Shown one piece after another: positions 50,150-60,697 of a DNA stretch of 64,000 nt. Where the stretch lies: assembly GCF_900323885.1 (NCBI RefSeq), contig NZ_OOHJ01000031.1, positions 1 through 64,000 on the forward strand, read 5' to 3'. Source of the stretch: [Actinomadura] parvosata subsp. kistnae. GTDB taxonomy: Bacteria; Actinomycetota; Actinomycetes; Streptosporangiales; Streptosporangiaceae. The stretch's first letter is position 1; each line of letters opens with the position of its first letter. Under the pieces are notes generated by a model. That model saw nothing but the letters and a program-made list of their open reading frames with translations, did no database searches and was not told the origin of the DNA. Position numbers and translations under genes: made by a program.

Positions 50150-51412
50150 TCAGGTGAACAGGCGGGTGAGGACGCGGGTGCCGAACTCCAGGCCCTCCAC
50201 CGGCACCCGCTCGTCCTTCCCGTGGAACATCCCGAAGTAGTCCAGATCGGGCCGCAGCATCAGCGGCGCGAACCCGTACCCCTTGATGCCGATCCGGGCG
50301 AACGACTTGGCGTCCGTGCCCCCGGCCATCACGTACGGCACCGGCCGGGCGTGCGCGTCCTCGGCCACCAGCGCCCCGGCCAGCTCGTCGAAGAACGCCG
50401 ACGGGTAGGGCGCGTCGGGCGCCTCCTCCAGGTTCACGAACTCGCGGGTGACCTTCGGCCCGAGCAGCTCGTCGACGGTGGCCAGGAACTCCTCCTGGAG
50501 CCCCGGAAGGTAGCGCCCGTCCACGTGGGCCGAGGCCGTCGAGGGCACGACGTTCACCTTGTAGCCGGCCTCCAGCATGGTGGAGTTGGCGGAGTTGCGG
50601 ATCTGTCCCTTGAACAGGCTGCCGAGCGCGCCGAGCCGGGCCGCCTCGGCGTCCAGCCGGTCGAGGTCGATCGGCGCGCCGGTGATCTCCGACAGCTCCT
50701 GGAGGAGCGCCGCGACCGACGGCGTCAGCCGCACCGGCCACTCGTACGACGCCACCCGCGACAGGGCGTGCACCAGCGTGGCGACGGGGTTGTCCACGGC
50801 CGGGCGGGAGCCGTGCCCGGCGACGCCGTGCGCGGTCAGCTTCATCCAGGCGGTGCCGCGCTCGCCGACCGCGATCGGGTACACGCGGTGCCCCTCGGAG
50901 GCGACGCTGAACCCGCCGGACTCGCTGATGGCCTCGCTGACCCCGTCGAACAGCTCCCGGTGCGCGCTGACGGCGTGCCGGGAGCCGTAGTCGCCGGTGG
51001 CCTCCTCGTCGGCCAGGAACGCCAGCACGAGGTCCCGCTTCGGCCGCTCGCCGCGCGCCCGCATGCCGAGCACGGTGGCGAGGGTCATCGCGCACGAGCC
51101 CTTCATGTCGACGGCGCCGCGCCCGTAGACGCAGCCGTCCTCGATCTCGCCGGAGAACGGGTGCATCCGCCACTCGGCCGGGTCGGCGGGCACGACGTCG
51201 AGGTGGCCGTGCACGAGCAGCGCGTCGGGGGAGTCGCCCGCCATCCTGACCACGACGGTGGTGCGCCGGGGCGCCGACTCGAACACCTCCGGCTCCAGGC
51301 CGGCGTCGGCCAGCAGCGTGGCGACGTACTCGGCGGCCGGACGCTCGCCGGAGCCCGGGTTCGTGGTGTCGAACCTGATCAGGTCCGAGCAGATCTCGGC
51401 AACGCTCTTCAC
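50150..51412 (-). CDS. M20 family metallopeptidase
   Basis: A 420-residue dinuclear zinc peptidase/deacylase. Metal ligands are in LLVHGHLDVVPAD (His), GRGAVDMKGSCAM (Asp), AFLADEEATGDYG (Glu pair) and the C-terminal MFHGKDERVPVEGL (His). The dimerisation domain is about residues 190-310 (VAGHGSRPAVDNPV). It would cleave small peptides or N-acyl amino acids. ATG 51412 overlaps the stop of the S9 peptidase by four bases; last gene of a three-peptidase operon. Confidence 0.92.
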   Translation of the reverse strand: MKSVAEICSDLIRFDTTNPGSGERPAAEYVATLLADAGLEPEVFESAPRRTTVVVRMAGDSPDALLVHGHLDVVPADPAEWRMHPFSGEIEDGCVYGRGAVDMKGSCAMTLATVLGMRARGERPKRDLVLAFLADEEATGDYGSRHAVSAHRELFDGVSEAISESGGFSVASEGHRVYPIAVGERGTAWMKLTAHGVAGHGSRPAVDNPVATLVHALSRVASYEWPVRLTPSVAALLQELSEITGAPIDLDRLDAEAARLGALGSLFKGQIRNSANSTMLEAGYKVNVVPSTASAHVDGRYLPGLQEEFLATVDELLGPKVTREFVNLEEAPDAPYPSAFFDELAGALVAEDAHARPVPYVMAGGTDAKSFARIGIKGYGFAPLMLRPDLDYFGMFHGKDERVPVEGLEFGTRVLTRLFT

Positions 51413-53265
51413 GCTCTCCCCTTAAGAGTCAGCGGCGGCACCTCCGGCGTGTCCATGCCGAAGATCAGCCCGTAGAAGGCCAGCTCGGCCTCCAGCACCG
51501 CGACGACAGTCTCCTCCCTGCGCCAGCCGTGCTGCTCGCCGGGGAAGGTCAGCAGGGCCCACTCTTTGCCGTGCCTGTCCAGTTCGGCGGTGAAGCGGCG
51601 GGCCTGCGACACGTCCACGATGGCGTCCTCCAGGCCGTGCAGCATCAGGCAGGGGCCGGAGGCGCGGAAGGCGTTCAGCAGCGGGGAACGATCGGTGTAG
51701 CGCTGCCGCGTCTCCGGCAGGGGGCCGATCAGCCCGTCGAGGTAGCGCGACTCGAAGTCGTGCGTCTCGGCGGCCCAGCTCTCCGGGTCGGTGATCGCGT
51801 AGTGCGCCACCCCGCCCGCGAACACGTCGCTGTGCACGAGCGCCGCCACCGTCGTCCAGCCGCCCGCGCTGCCGCCCCTGACGGCGAGCTTGGCGGCGTC
51901 GGCCCGGCCCAGCTCGACCAGGCCGCGCGCCACCTTGGCGCAGTCCTGTACGTCCACGACGCCCCACTGGTGGCGCAGCCGCTCCCGGTAGGCGCGGCCG
52001 TAGCCCGTGGAGCCGCCGTAGTTGACCACGGCCACGCCGATGCCCCTGCTGGTGAAGTAGGCGATCTCCAGGTCGAGCATGACCGGCATGTGCCCGGTCG
52101 GGCCGCCGTGCGCGAAGATCACGTACGGTCCGGGGCCGCGCACCCCGGACGGCGGGTACAGGTGCGCGTGCACGCCCTCGATCGTCACGGTCTCCGGATC
52201 GGGCAGCAGGGCGCGGTCCGGCAGGGCCTTGCGCGGCGACGCCACCTCGTGCGCGCCGTCGTCCAGGCCGACGAGCGTGACCTCCAGCGGCGTGTACGGC
52301 GTCGCCCCCACCGCCGCGACCTTGCCGCCCGCGACCGAGACCGTCGAGGCCCAGTGGGTCGCCGCGCCGCCGAGCTCCCGCAGGTCGCCGCTCTCCGGGT
52401 CGAGCACGCCGAGGCGCCGGTGGTCGGCGGTGCCGTAGACGACGGCCAGGCGGCCGTCCTCGGCCACGGCCAGGCAGGTCAGGCCCGGCTTCCAGGCCGC
52501 CATGCCGAACTCCAGCTCCATCGGGGTGAGGTTGCGGCCCGGGGAGCCGTCCAGGGGGACGAGGTGCACGTTCCACCAGCCGGTCGGGTCCGTCACCGCG
52601 TACAGGCTCGTGTCGTCGCGCCACTCCGCCTGGCAGACCGACTCGCGCGGCCCGCCCGCCACCACCTCGTACGGCCCGGCGGTGCCGTCGTCGGACAGCG
52701 GCGCCACGCACAGCTCGGTGCCGTCCCAGGGCATGTTCGGGTGGTCCCAGCCGATCCAGGCCACCCACCGGCCGTCGGGGGAGAGGCGGGGGTTCATCAG
52801 GAAGTGCTGGGCCTCGGCCACGACCCGCACGGGGCCGCCGTCCAGCGGCACCGCCACCAGGTCCCGCACGTCGGCGATCTCCCTGACCGCCCACACCTCG
52901 TCGCGGCCCGGCGGCAGGTACAGGTCGCCGTACCGGGACGGGCCCTCCGGGGTGAGCGGCACCGGGGCGCCGCCGTCCAGCCGGTAGACGCGCTGGTCGG
53001 CCCAGTTCGTGAACACCAGGCCGCCCCCGGGCAGCGGGCGCCAGGAGCGGCCGCCGTACTCGACCAGCCGGTTGCGGGCGTTCCAGCCCTCGGGGAGCGC
53101 GTCGACGCGGGAGCCGTCGGGCAGGCGGCGCACCACGCACCGCCGGCCGCCCTCGTGCGGGCGCGGCTCGTCCCACCAGACCTCGACACCGGAGGGCGTG
53201 GCCACCGCCTCCACCCACTGGGGGCCGCCGTCGATATGGGCCACGTCGATCGGTCGAATGCTCAT
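51409..53265 (-). CDS. S9 family prolyl oligopeptidase-like serine peptidase
   Basis: A 618-residue enzyme. An N-terminal beta-propeller (about residues 10-370, with NPRLSPDGRWVAWIGWDHP) precedes an alpha/beta-hydrolase domain. The nucleophile is in KLAVRGGSAGGWTT, the Asp in LMLHGLEDAIVDV and the His in FPGEQHGWR. There is no signal peptide, so it is probably cytoplasmic and degrades short peptides. ATG 53265 starts 4 bases after the C39 protein stop, and its stop overlaps the M20 start. Confidence 0.93.
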   Translation of the reverse strand: MSIRPIDVAHIDGGPQWVEAVATPSGVEVWWDEPRPHEGGRRCVVRRLPDGSRVDALPEGWNARNRLVEYGGRSWRPLPGGGLVFTNWADQRVYRLDGGAPVPLTPEGPSRYGDLYLPPGRDEVWAVREIADVRDLVAVPLDGGPVRVVAEAQHFLMNPRLSPDGRWVAWIGWDHPNMPWDGTELCVAPLSDDGTAGPYEVVAGGPRESVCQAEWRDDTSLYAVTDPTGWWNVHLVPLDGSPGRNLTPMELEFGMAAWKPGLTCLAVAEDGRLAVVYGTADHRRLGVLDPESGDLRELGGAATHWASTVSVAGGKVAAVGATPYTPLEVTLVGLDDGAHEVASPRKALPDRALLPDPETVTIEGVHAHLYPPSGVRGPGPYVIFAHGGPTGHMPVMLDLEIAYFTSRGIGVAVVNYGGSTGYGRAYRERLRHQWGVVDVQDCAKVARGLVELGRADAAKLAVRGGSAGGWTTVAALVHSDVFAGGVAHYAITDPESWAAETHDFESRYLDGLIGPLPETRQRYTDRSPLLNAFRASGPCLMLHGLEDAIVDVSQARRFTAELDRHGKEWALLTFPGEQHGWRREETVVAVLEAELAFYGLIFGMDTPEVPPLTLKGRA

Positions 53266-53269
53266 CAAC

Positions 53270-54349
53270 TCACCAATTGCCATTCGTACAAGGAGGAAGA
53301 GGAACGTCTGGGGGGTGCAGCACGTACGCGATGCCGCCGCTGCCGGAGCTCCGAAGCCACACGTGCTCGAACGCCGCCCGCGGATACACCCGCCGCACCT
53401 CGGCGTCGCACGGCGCGGCCGGGTCGTTGACCACGATGTCGCCCCCGGCCGTGACACCGGTGACGACCAGGATGTGCCCGTTCGTGGAGTAGCAGGAGCC
53501 GGGCAGCTCGTACGCCTTGAACGACTGCGAGGTGATCACCGGGATGCCGGCCCGTACGAACCGCTCCAGCTCCGCCGCCGACCGCAGCCGCGTCACGAAC
53601 CCGGACAACCCGAACCGCCCCGCGTACGCCACGCCGAACGGCCAGTTGCCGGTGCCCTGGTAGCTCTCGTCGTACGTGCCGGCCGCCGCGTGGTCCACGT
53701 CGGGGGCCGGGTCGCCGTCGCCCACCCAGGCCAACTCGTCCGGCGCGGGCCCGCGCCCCCAGTAGGCCAGCACCATGGCCACCGAGGCGGGGCTGCACCA
53801 GTTGGCGCCGCCGCCGTCGTAGCGCACGTGATGTCCCGCGTGCGCGTGCTGCGAACGCCTTGGCACCGCCAGCTCCACCGCGCCGCCGGGGCCCGGCGCG
53901 CTCGGCGGCGGCGGCACGCGCGGCAGCGCCGAGGCCATCACGCCCAGCCCGGTCACCCGCGAGCCCTCGCCATAGTGGGTCACCCGCACCTGGAACGACG
54001 TCACCGGCTGCCTGGCCACGAACGTGTCCACCGCCACGTCCCCGTGCTCGTCGCCCTGGCCCGGCACCGAGGTACGCGGCGCGCCCTGCTCCGACCAGCG
54101 GCCCATGACGTACCACTTGGTCAGCTCACCCGAAGCGGTCCTGGCCCGCAGCGCGACCTCGATCCACGCGCCCGGCGGGGTGCGCGCCGTCCACGACGGG
54201 ACGAGCTGGGTCGCGGCGAAGCCGATCGGCAGCTCCTCGCCGGTCCACACGCGGGCGCCCGCCGGCACGGTAAGACGGGCAAAGGCGACATGGGCCAGAT
54301 CGACGGTGAGCACCAGGCACATTGTGGTTTCGCACTCCACGTCGCGCAT
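53270..54349 (-). CDS. C39-like cysteine peptidase
   Basis: About 359 residues. The N-terminal half is beta-rich (RLTVPAGARVWTGEELP, WIEVALRARTASGELTKWYV). The C-terminal half is a papain-like C39 domain with catalytic Cys in NWCSPASVAMVLAYWG, His in TNGHILVVTG and Asp in VVNDPAAP. No export signal is evident from ATG 54349. Starts at 54322, 54349 and 54391 are all possible; the longest reading overlaps the divergent SWIM gene and is unlikely. First gene of the C39-S9-M20 operon. Confidence 0.83.
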   Translation of the reverse strand: MRDVECETTMCLVLTVDLAHVAFARLTVPAGARVWTGEELPIGFAATQLVPSWTARTPPGAWIEVALRARTASGELTKWYVMGRWSEQGAPRTSVPGQGDEHGDVAVDTFVARQPVTSFQVRVTHYGEGSRVTGLGVMASALPRVPPPPSAPGPGGAVELAVPRRSQHAHAGHHVRYDGGGANWCSPASVAMVLAYWGRGPAPDELAWVGDGDPAPDVDHAAAGTYDESYQGTGNWPFGVAYAGRFGLSGFVTRLRSAAELERFVRAGIPVITSQSFKAYELPGSCYSTNGHILVVTGVTAGGDIVVNDPAAPCDAEVRRVYPRAAFEHVWLRSSGSGGIAYVLHPPDVPLPPCTNGNW

Positions 54350-54407
54350 CGGATGGTTTACGTACCGGCCCCGGATTGTGTCGGTGATCATCCCTATGGT
54401 TCGGGGC

Positions 54408-55738
54408 ATGACATCAGCGGTACAGGCATACACCTACACCGGGCCCTCCGTGCTGGCCGGCGGGAAGCTCGGCCTCTCGACCTCCGGTGGCACGGCGTTA
54501 TCCGGCCCCGCCGCCCACCCGAGGTTCTTCAGCGGGCTGCTCACCCACGCCGCCCCGGCCGCCGCCGGGCTCCTGGCCGTGGCCGACGTGGCGCTCACCC
54601 GCTACCACCAGCCCCGCCCCGGATCGACCCGCGACCCCGTCGTCACGTGCGACGGGCAGCGGCTCAGGTTCGAGTCGTTCTCCGCCTGCGGCGGCGTCTA
54701 CGCCCGGCTCGACGTCCTCGCCCTCGACGGCGACATGCTCGACCGCGGCACCACCAACGTCGACGTCAACGGGCCGCTGCGCGAATCCCTGGCCAGGGTC
54801 GGCGGCAACGACCCGCTCCACCTCGGCGTCGGGGCCGACGAACTGACCGTCACCACCCTCGACGGGCCGTCGTGGAGAAGAAGGTGCCGCTGCCGCCGCG
54901 GTGGCTGCGCGGCTTCGCCGAGGTGCAGGTGATGGCCGCCGGCTGGGACCTGCGGGCCGAGCTGACCGCGCCCCAGGCCGTCCGCTTCCTGCGCTCCTTG
55001 CCCAAGGGCGCCCGCTCCACCGTCTGGGCCGTGCCCGCCGGCCGCGACCTGCGGCTGTCCGCCACCGGCGGGCGGGGCGGCGTGTGCCTGTCCGGCACCG
55101 GCCGCGTGGCCACGCTCCTGCCGCTGCTGCGCTTCGCCAAGGCCCTGCGCGTCTACGGGCCCGCCGACGGCTCCGCCACCGCGAGCGCGTGGGAGCTGGA
55201 GCTGCCCGGCATGCGCTACACGCTCGCCGTCTCGCCGCAGCCGGCACGCGGCTTCTCCGGCGAGGGCCAGGTCCTCGACGACCTGGCCACCGACGAGGCC
55301 GCCGCCGACGCCGACGTCATCGGCATGCTCCTCACCTTCCAGCCCGCCGTCGAACTCGGCCTGCTCACCGACCGCTCCGGGCTGCCCCTTCAGCGGGTAC
55401 GCGCGGCGCTCACCCAGCTCGGCACCGCCGGCCGCGTCGGCTACGACCTGCACGAGGCCGGCCACTTCCACCGCGAGCTGCCCTACGACCGGGCCCAGGT
55501 GGCCGCCCTCAACCCGTGCCTGACCGCCGCCAGGAACCTCGCCGACTCGGGCGCCGTCCGCCTCCTGCCCGCCGGCCAGGCCGAGGTCACCACCGACGGC
55601 GGCGTACGCCGCGTCGGCCTCGCCGACGGAACGTGCACCTGCCCGTGGTGGTTCGACCACCGGGGCTCCCGCGGCCCGTGCAAGCACGTGTTGTCGGCCA
55701 GGATCGCGTCCCGCCTGGCGGTGGAGGCCACACCGTGA
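54408..55738 (+). CDS. SWIM zinc-finger protein, frame-disrupted
   Basis: About 443 residues once one base is restored near 54863-54867. The N-part has HPRFFSGLLTHAAPAAAGLL, DGQRLRFESFSACGGVYARL and ADELTVTTLDG. The -1 frame continues with VEKKVPLPPRWLRGFAEVQV. The SWIM finger is CTCPWWFDHRGSRGPCKHVL near the C-terminus (CxCx..CxH), a likely nucleic-acid or protein-binding module. TATGGT lies 7 bases before ATG 54408, fitting leaderless initiation. Its end overlaps the next gene by GTGA. Confidence 0.82.
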
Positions 55739-58700
55739 CGACGGACGCGGGGGCGAGCGGGTGCGACGCGCCGGTGGCCGCCGGAGCCCTGGGCGCAGGC
55801 CCCGGGACGGTGGCGGAGCCGTCGGGCGGAGGCAAGGTGACGGTGGCCGGGCCGTCGCGCGGAGGCGGCGTGACGGTGACCGCCGGGCCGCTGGGCGCAG
55901 ACCGCAAGACGGCCGCCGAGCCGTCGGACGGAAGCGAGGTGACGGTGGCCGTGCCACCGGGCGGCGGCGGTGTGACGGTGGCCGCCGGGTCGATAGGCGT
56001 CGGCCGCACGACGATCGTCGGGCAGTCGGGCGGAGATGAGGTGGCGATCGCCGGGCCGTTGGGTGGAGACGGCGTGTCGGTGGCCGTCGGGGTGCTGGGC
56101 GCAGGCCGCACCACAGCCGCCGGGCCGTCGGGCGGAGGTGAGGTGACGATGGCCGTGCCACTGGGCGGCGGCTACGAGGCGATGGCCGGGTCGGTGGGTG
56201 AGACGGGGGTCGGGCCCGTGGGCGCGTGGGAGTCGGTGGTGGAGGCGATCGACCGCGGGGACCTCGAACTCGTCGCCGGGCGGGTGCTCGCGCTCGACGA
56301 GCGGGCCCGGCGTGAGGTGGCCGCCGCTCTGCCCGCGTACATCGCCGTGGCCGAGGAACGTGCCGCGGCCCGCCGGCACGAGCGCGAGACCAGGCGCGAC
56401 CGCGAGGCCGAGGCCGCCTGGCGTGCGTACGTGCGGGCCGAGGAACGCGACGGCCGCACCGTCGAGGAGCACGAACGCTGGCGCTGGCTGGCCCAGCGGT
56501 TCATGGCCGGCACCCGATCCCCGGCCGATACCTGGGCGGCCGCGCTGCGGGTGGCCGGGGCGGCGGCCATGGGCGGGCCGGCCGCCGTCGCCGCCTGGCT
56601 CAGCCGCCGCGACCTCCTGGAACGGTCGACGCGCGACCGCGGCACCGCCGACGCGCTGCACCGCATCCTCGAACGCGTGCTCGCCGCCCGCCCCGCCGCC
56701 TGGCAGGCCGACTTCGCCGCCCGCGCCGCGCTGGAACTCCGCCCTCCCTCGGGCCGGAGAGGAGGCCGGGACCCCATGGCCGGGCTCGTGCTGACCATGC
56801 TGCGGCGCACCGGCGCCGTCCCGCCGCACCACGACCCGCTCGTCGTGGCCTGGGCCACCGCCACCCCCATCGCGGCCGAGCTGCGCGCGGACCCGCTGCT
56901 CGACCACCTCGTGCCCCGGCTGTTCGAGGCGGAAGGCGTCGGACGGCTGCTGCGCGACGAACGCGCCGACCCGCCCGACCCCAGGAGCTGGCTGGCCGCG
57001 CTCACCAAGCTGCAGCGCGACGGCCGCATCGGGCGCGACCTGCTGCTCGACGGGCTCCTGCGGCGCTTCCTGCGCGGCGGGCAGCCCGCCGACCTGCGCT
57101 TCTTCGTACGGCTGCACGAGCTGCTCGATCCCACGTACGACGACGTGAGCAAGCGGCGCCGCGACTACCTGCGGCTGCTGCCCGCCGCGCCCGGCATCGT
57201 GGCCGAGCCGGCGCTCCGGCACCTGCGGCGGCTCGACGACCTCGACCCGGGCGAGGTGACGGAGGCGGTGCTGGCCCTGCTGTCGAGGGGCGAGCGCAAG
57301 CTGCTGACGGCCGGGCTCACCTGGCTCGACGAGCTGGCCCGCGACCCCGGGGCCGACCTGGAGACGCTGGCCCCCGCCCTGGGGTACGCGTTCGCCTGCG
57401 AGTCCGCCGACGTGCAGGGGCGGGCGGTGCGGCTGGCCGTCAAGCACGCCAGGCGCTTCGGGGAGGCGGGGGCACGGGCCGTGTGGGAGGCGGCGACGGT
57501 GCTGCCGCAGGAGCTGGGGGAGACCTTGGCCTCGGCGTTCGGCCCGGTATTGGGTGGGGCGTTCCGGGAGGTTGGTGAGGATCCGCGCGATTCCGATGGG
57601 TTCGTGCCGGTACCGCTGCCTCCGCCGGTCACCGCCGCCCCGTTCCCCGCGCCCGTGACGGCGGCGCGGGACGTGGAGGGGCTGCCGGACGGCGGCCGGT
57701 GGGAGGCCGCCGAGCTGTGGCTGGCCGGGGTCGTGCGGCTGCACGCGATCGATCGCGCCGGGCTCGCGTCCCGGCTGTCGGCGCTGATGCCGGGCGTGGC
57801 CCCGCCGGACGGGCGGTGGCTGGCGGTCTGGCACTGGGCCTGGGAGATCGCCCGGCTGCTGACGCAGCACAGCGGGGCTTCCGGTAGCGCTGCACCTGCG
57901 ACGGACGCACGGCCCTCACCTGCGACGGACGCACGGCCCTCACCTGCGCCGACGCCCGTGCCCGCGCCTGGGTCTGCGCCTGAGCCCGCGTTCGCGCCCG
58001 AGCCTGCGACGGCGGCGTACCTCTCGCGGCTGCCCGAGGCCGGGGAGGTGCCGGGGCCGCACCTGTTTCTGCTGCGGCGCTGGGCCGAGGTGTGCGGGGC
58101 GGTCGAGGGCGGGACGTTGCCGCCGTACCTGCTGGCCGAACCCACCTCGATGACCGGCCATCTCGACGGCGCGGTGCTGGTGGAGCGCCTGGAAGGGTAC
58201 GAGCGGGCGGGTGTCGAGGCGTTGCCCGCCGACCTGCGGCAGGCGCTGCTGCGGCTGCCGCGCGGCATCGCGCCCGAGGTGGTGGCGCGGCCGGACGGCT
58301 CACCTCGCGGGCGGGCCGGGCGGCGGCGCGCTGGATGGGCGGAGAGCGGCCCGAGCCCGTCGCGGAGATCGCCTGGTGGTACTACCCGCCGGCCGGGACG
58401 CCGGGGTGCGGTGACCGGCAGGTGTACCGCGAGGACCGCGAGCACGCCGGGACGGGCGCGGTGCTCTACGAGCTGACCGCTCACCTCCGCACGCTGCCAT
58501 CGCCGGGTCCGCTCCCGACGGATGCCGCGCCTACCACCGCACCGCCCCCTGCGGGCGGTGAGCCGCTGACGACCGCATCCCCGGCCACCCTGCCGCCGAC
58601 CAGCACGCCGTCGGTCGCCGCGCCGCCCCCCACGCTGTCCGCTGCGAGCCATGAGTCGGCGGGTGACGGGTTGCTGGGCGGGCCGGTCGGGCATCGGTTG

Positions 58701-59300
58701 AAGGAGCACGACGGATATCTGCGGTGGTGGCCGTACCTGATGCCGTCCGATCGGGAGGTGGTGGCCGCGCATCTCGTGCCGCACCTGACCGAGCGGTGGC
58801 AGCGGGCCCGGGCCGAGCCGGGGCAGGCGTGGGCGCTGGCGGTGGCGGACGGGCCGATGGGGGAGGCGGGGGCGCTCGTGCAGGCGTACTTCGTGGCCGA
58901 CCGGGCCTGGTGCGCCGACCCGGGGGAGCGGGCCAGGCCGTTCGTGGAGCTGGCCGCCCGAGGGGAGCTGGACGCCGAGCAGGTGGGGCGGCAGCTCGCG
59001 TTGCTGGTGCGCAGGACGGACCTCAAGCCGGGGCCGGTGTTCGAGACGCTGGAGAGCGCGGCGGCGCTGGGGGCGCAGCGGGAGGTGTGGCGGGTCATGG
59101 CGGGGTTCCTGCCGGTGTTCCTGCCGGGGCCGGGGGAGCGGACGCACACCCGGCACGCGCAGGGCCTCACGTTCGCCTTGCGGGCGGCGCGGTGGGCGCA
59201 GGCGCGCGGGGCGGTGGCGTGCGTCGCGGAGATCGCCCGCCGCCGGGCGTCGAACACCTTCGTCCGGGAGGCCCGCAGGCTGCACACCTATTTGACGTGA
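55735..59300 (+). CDS. large DUF6493-like helical-repeat protein, frame-disrupted
   Basis: A protein of nearly 1,190 residues if one base is restored near 58277-58292. Residues 17-152 are four Gly/Val-rich 34-residue repeats. From about 160 on it is helical (WESVVEAIDRGDLELVAGRV, LDERARREVAAALPAYIAVA) in the manner of DUF6493-type partners of SWIM proteins. A Pro/Ala linker lies near 725-755. After the break the -1 frame carries RAAARWMGGERPEPVAEIAW through to the stop at 59300. It is coupled to the SWIM gene by a 4-base overlap. The family name is tentative; function unknown. Confidence 0.68.
55783..56190. repeat. four 102-bp (34-residue) imperfect repeats
   Basis: Residues 17-152 of the DUF6493-like protein divide into four units of 34, each of the form GPLGAxRxTAAEPSGG followed by EVTVAxPxGGGxVTVAA. 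The DNA units are clearly related but diverged. They precede the conserved part of the protein. Confidence 0.8.
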
Positions 59301-59308
59301 CGTGACGG

Positions 59309-59340
59309 CTCGTCCCCACCCGGCCCCGGGTGGGGACGAG
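59309..59340. terminator. bidirectional terminator hairpin
   Basis: CTCGTCCCCACCCG pairs perfectly with CGGGTGGGGACGAG over 14 base pairs around a 4-base loop. It lies between the convergent DUF6493-like gene (stop at 59300) and the AAA ATPase gene (stop at 59347), so it can stop transcription from both sides. Confidence 0.85.
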
Positions 59341-59346
59341 AAGGTG

Positions 59347-60456
59347 TCAGAGGTAGAGGCCGGTGGACTCGTCGCCGGGCGTCGGGGTGATGTCGCGGCC
59401 GGCGCGCAGCGCGTAGAGCTGCGCGAGCGTCGCCCCGGACGGCCCGACGCCCTTCGAGGAGCCGAGCCAGGCGGTCGCCTCCTCCTTGCTCAGCGGCCCC
59501 ACCTCGACCTGGGCGAGGCAGCGGCCGGGACGGACGACGGCGGGGTGGAGGCGGGCGAGGTCTTCGTTGGTGGTGATGGCCACGAGGACGTCGCGGCCCT
59601 GCCCGAGCAGCCCGTCGGTGAGGTTGAGCAGGCGGGAGAGCCCCTGCCCGGCCTGGGCCTTGGCGCCGGAGCTGATGAGCTCGTCGCAGTCTTCGAGGAC
59701 GAGCAGGCGCCAGCGCTGCGCGTCTTCGTCGGTGTCGTAGCCGACGGCGACCTCCATGAGGTAGCCGGGCTCGTTGAACAGCCGCTCGGGGTCGAGCACG
59801 CAGTCGACCTGGCACCAGTCGCGCCACTGCTTGGCGAGGGAGCGCAGCAGCGTGGTCTTGCCGGTGCCGGGCTCGCCGTGCAGGAGGATGAGGCGGCCGT
59901 TGACGTCGGCCGGGGTGAGCGACATGAGCCGGTCGAGGGCGGGGCGCACCTTGGCGGAGTAGTTGGAGCTGATCTCGTGCCAGGGCTGCGCGGTGATCGG
60001 CTTCTCCGATCGGGTGCCGCCGTGCATGCCGCGCCACCAGAAGCCCATCTCGACGTGGTCGGCCTCGGGCATCGGCTCTTCGGCGCCCTCGATGCTCTCG
60101 GCCAGGACGGTCTTGGCGAGGTCCTCGTTGACGGCGGTGACGCTGACGGTCGCGGTGCGGTTGCGGTGCCGGATGACGCGCAGGGTCCAGCCGTCTCCGC
60201 TGATGAGCCGCGACTCGGAGCCGTCCTCGACGCGGGCGGTGCGCAGCACGCGGCCGCCGGCGGGGGTGAGGGTGGCGTCGGGGCGCACGCGCTCGAGGTT
60301 GGCCAGGCGCGACCAGGGCTGCGCGCCCGTCGCGAACGGCGACAGCGCCAGGGCGTCGATGACGTCGATGGCCGAGTCGGCGTCGTCGATCCAGATGTTC
60401 ATCGGGAGCTCAGAGGAGTCGGGGCTGGGGAACGGCACCTCCCTGATCACAGACAT
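59347..60456 (-). CDS. AAA ATPase with DUF5925 N-terminal domain
   Basis: A 369-residue protein. Residues 15-150 are the DUF5925 domain (NIWIDDADSAIDVIDALALS). Residues 170-340 are an AAA module: Walker A LHGEPGTGKTTLLRSLAKQW, Walker B RLLVLEDCDEL, sensor AITTNEDLARLHPAV and the arginine finger VVRPGR. Actinobacterial homologues are single-gene ATPases of unknown substrate. Here it faces the SWIM/DUF6493 pair across a shared terminator, so a functional link is possible but not shown. Confidence 0.9.
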   Translation of the reverse strand: MSVIREVPFPSPDSSELPMNIWIDDADSAIDVIDALALSPFATGAQPWSRLANLERVRPDATLTPAGGRVLRTARVEDGSESRLISGDGWTLRVIRHRNRTATVSVTAVNEDLAKTVLAESIEGAEEPMPEADHVEMGFWWRGMHGGTRSEKPITAQPWHEISSNYSAKVRPALDRLMSLTPADVNGRLILLHGEPGTGKTTLLRSLAKQWRDWCQVDCVLDPERLFNEPGYLMEVAVGYDTDEDAQRWRLLVLEDCDELISSGAKAQAGQGLSRLLNLTDGLLGQGRDVLVAITTNEDLARLHPAVVRPGRCLAQVEVGPLSKEEATAWLGSSKGVGPSGATLAQLYALRAGRDITPTPGDESTGLYL

Positions 60457-60697
60457 ACTGTTGATGATCTCCGTCTCTGGGCCTGATGTCGAAGGGTTTT
60501 GGCTGGGGATCGGCTGCGTTTCGTCCTCAGCGTACCGGCTGAGGGGGAGAGCCGCCCGGAGCCCGGCGCGGGCGGCCCGAGGGATGTGCTGGGATTTGCG
60601 GCTTCCCGCACCGATCGCCCGTTGTCATGCGGAAGGCATGATCGCCCGGTACCGTGTCCTCGGGTCAAATCACTCCTTACTCGGAGGTATCGGGGAA

